A stretch of DNA of 30,902 nt, taken from NCBI GenBank assembly GCA_002352225.1, contig DEIA01000029.1, positions 1-30,902 of the forward strand. The letters run 5' to 3'. Position 1 is the stretch's first letter. Every line of letters starts with the position of its first letter. Under the pieces are notes generated by a model. That model ran no database searches. It worked only from the letters and a program-made list of their open reading frames with translations, and was not told where the DNA came from. The DNA comes from Flammeovirgaceae bacterium UBA2786. GTDB taxonomy: Bacteria > Bacteroidota > Bacteroidia > Cytophagales > Cyclobacteriaceae. A program made the translations under genes and the position numbers. Of the stretch, positions 29,899-30,902 are shown piece after piece.

Positions 29899-30420
29899 AT
29901 GAGTGCTGCCAAGTCCATAATGCCAGATGAGCGAATTATTCAGAGAATATTTCTGGTTCGCGATGAGAAAGTTATGTTAGATTTTCACTTGGCGGAGTTA
30001 TACCAAGTAGAAACGCGGGCATTGAAACAGGCTGTAAAGCGAAATAGCGAACGTTTTCCGGAAGATTTCATGTTTGAGTTAACAACAAAGGAGATTGACC
30101 TGATGGTATCACAAAATGTGATACCATCAAAGAAGTATCTGGGGGGTGCATTACCTTATGTATTTACTGAATCTGGTGTTGCCATGCTTTCAAGTGTTTT
30201 AAAAAGTAAGCGAGCCGTTTCAGTAAACATAGCGATAATAAGGTCGTTTATTTTGCTTCGGAAGATTGCCGCTAATTACAAAGAAATTATGGATAAACTT
30301 AATGAGTTGGAAAACAGATACGACAACAAGTTTAAGGAAATTTATAAAGCCATTAATTACCTGATTAATCCACCTGATAAAGTAAGAAGACAAATTGGGT
30401 TTAAACGTAAATCGGAATAG
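29899..30420 (+). CDS. ORF6N domain-containing protein
   Basis: A 173-residue protein with the ORF6N domain (about 10-100), known from phage and plasmid antirepressor-like proteins and found as a DNA-binding element. Seen: IIQRIFLVRDEKVMLDFHLAELYQVETRALKQAVKRN, then FPEDFMFELT, MVSQNVIPSKKYLGG and PYVFTESGVAMLSSVL. A helical C-terminal part (about 120-150, MDKLNELENRYDNKF) may be a coiled coil, and the end is basic. It is 25 bp after parE and 24 bp before parC on the same strand. Its role in this operon is unknown; it may be a recently inserted phage-derived gene or a regulator. An inner ATG (M8) is an alternative start. It holds a 13-bp palindrome. Confidence 0.88.
   Translation: MSAAKSIMPDERIIQRIFLVRDEKVMLDFHLAELYQVETRALKQAVKRNSERFPEDFMFELTTKEIDLMVSQNVIPSKKYLGGALPYVFTESGVAMLSSVLKSKRAVSVNIAIIRSFILLRKIAANYKEIMDKLNELENRYDNKFKEIYKAINYLINPPDKVRRQIGFKRKSE
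30101..30129. repeat. Perfect 13-bp inverted repeat inside the ORF6N gene
   Basis: TGATGGTATCACA (30101-30113) and TGTGATACCATCA (30117-30129) are exact reverse complements around AAA. It lies within the codons for the conserved MVSQNVIPSK motif. Confidence 0.85.
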
Positions 30421-30421
30421 T

Positions 30422-30453
30422 CAGTAACCAGCAACGAACGAGCAATGAGCAAG
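30422..30453. repeat. Heptamer-type direct repeat crossing the parC start
   Basis: CAGTAAC, CAGCAAC, then GAAC, then GAGCAAT and GAGCAAG follow each other between the ORF6N stop and the first codons of parC. Its 7-base periodicity is like that of the spacer at 1653-1687, although the units differ. Confidence 0.45.
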
Positions 30454-30902
30454 AAGAAAGGAAAAATTGTAAAAGAAGAAAACGGAGAAGCAGCACACGA
30501 ACTGGAGTCGTTGGATGGACTATATGAAAGCTGGTTTCTGGATTATGCCTCGTATGTAATTCTGGAGCGGGCTGTGCCGCGCATTGAAGACGGATTAAAA
30601 CCTGTGCAGCGCAGAATCATGCACTCCCTGAAGGAGATGGACGATGGGCGCTTCAACAAAGTGGCCAACGTTATCGGTAACACCATGCAGTACCATCCGC
30701 ATGGCGATGCTGCCATTGGCGAAGCCATTGTAAACATTGGCCAAAAAGATCTACTGATTGAAACACAAGGTAACTGGGGCGATGTACGTACAGGCGACAG
30801 CGCTGCAGCACCGCGCTATATTGAAGCACGCCTTTCTAAGTTTGCGCTGGAGGTAGCCTACAACGCACAAACTACCGAGTGGCAACTGAGTTATGATGGT
30901 CG
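30445..30902 (+). CDS. parC: DNA topoisomerase IV subunit A, 3' end outside window
   Basis: The first 152 codons of the DNA-cleaving subunit are visible; the gene runs off the right edge. Start at ATG 30445 after a short spacer; MSKKKGKIVKEENGE is a charged non-conserved leader. Then come SWFLDYASYVILERAVPRIEDGLKPVQRR (about residues 29-57), YHPHGDAA at 83-90, and the catalytic tyrosine in AAPRYIEARL (Y125). The partner gene parE is just upstream, separated by the ORF6N gene. In the quinolone region the residue matching GyrA Ser83 is alanine (A89) and Asp87 is glutamate (E93). GyrA is possible, but the pairing with parE favours ParC. Confidence 0.9.
   Translation, partial: MSKKKGKIVKEENGEAAHELESLDGLYESWFLDYASYVILERAVPRIEDGLKPVQRRIMHSLKEMDDGRFNKVANVIGNTMQYHPHGDAAIGEAIVNIGQKDLLIETQGNWGDVRTGDSAAAPRYIEARLSKFALEVAYNAQTTEWQLSYDG

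Noticed and set aside
1..30902. tRNA, rRNA or transposase genes
   Set aside because: No cloverleaf with a GTTCGAATC-type arm, no rRNA-like stretch and no transposase or integrase frame was recognised by eye; a dedicated search would be needed to be certain.

Overview
The window looks like an ordinary chromosomal segment of a Bacteroidota bacterium, most likely a Cytophagales member. The reasons are Bacteroidetes-type promoters (-7 elements close to TAnnTTTG), few Shine-Dalgarno sequences, a short Hc1-like histone, a DUF6913 gene between ligA and dapA, a serine-palmitoyltransferase-like enzyme, an Nramp transporter fused to a universal stress domain, and a neighbouring parE/parC pair. No tRNA, rRNA, CRISPR array, transposase or integrase was seen.

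Left part (1-5000): a minus-strand block with a partial maf, a DUF1015 gene and a biotin carboxylase, then a plus-strand PLP acyltransferase of the serine palmitoyltransferase type and a 60-residue histone H1-like protein closed by a strong terminator. From about 4960 to 6945 lies an AT-rich islet: one secreted Ntn-type amidase gene with structured non-coding DNA on both sides, including a hairpin of about 142 nt directly after the stop codon and a second perfect inverted repeat.

Central part (7000-19420) is almost all minus strand. A tight ACBP-rsmE-ligA-DUF6913-dapA run follows gltA and a prohibitin-like gene. Then come a lysine/alanine/proline-rich histone-like gene, mnmE, and a metal-homeostasis pair (Nramp-UspA fusion plus an MntR/DtxR regulator) whose promoter carries a clear DtxR-type palindrome. 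A GT4 glycosyltransferase ends the block.

Right part (19450-30902): dapD, a DUF3108 protein, mscL, and an unusual exported protein with 13 copies of a 14-residue motif in an alternating two-type array ahead of a probable outer-membrane barrel. Next are a 3-hydroxyacyl-CoA dehydrogenase with a small membrane protein, a PH-like membrane protein, a lipoprotein overlapping a sterol-desaturase-family gene, and a small membrane protein. A non-coding region dense in inverted repeats precedes parE, a phage-type ORF6N gene, and the start of parC.

Most genes are housekeeping. The parts that invite study are the alternating-repeat surface protein, the metal-regulated Nramp-USP operon, the amidase islet with its hairpins, and the parE-ORF6N-parC region.
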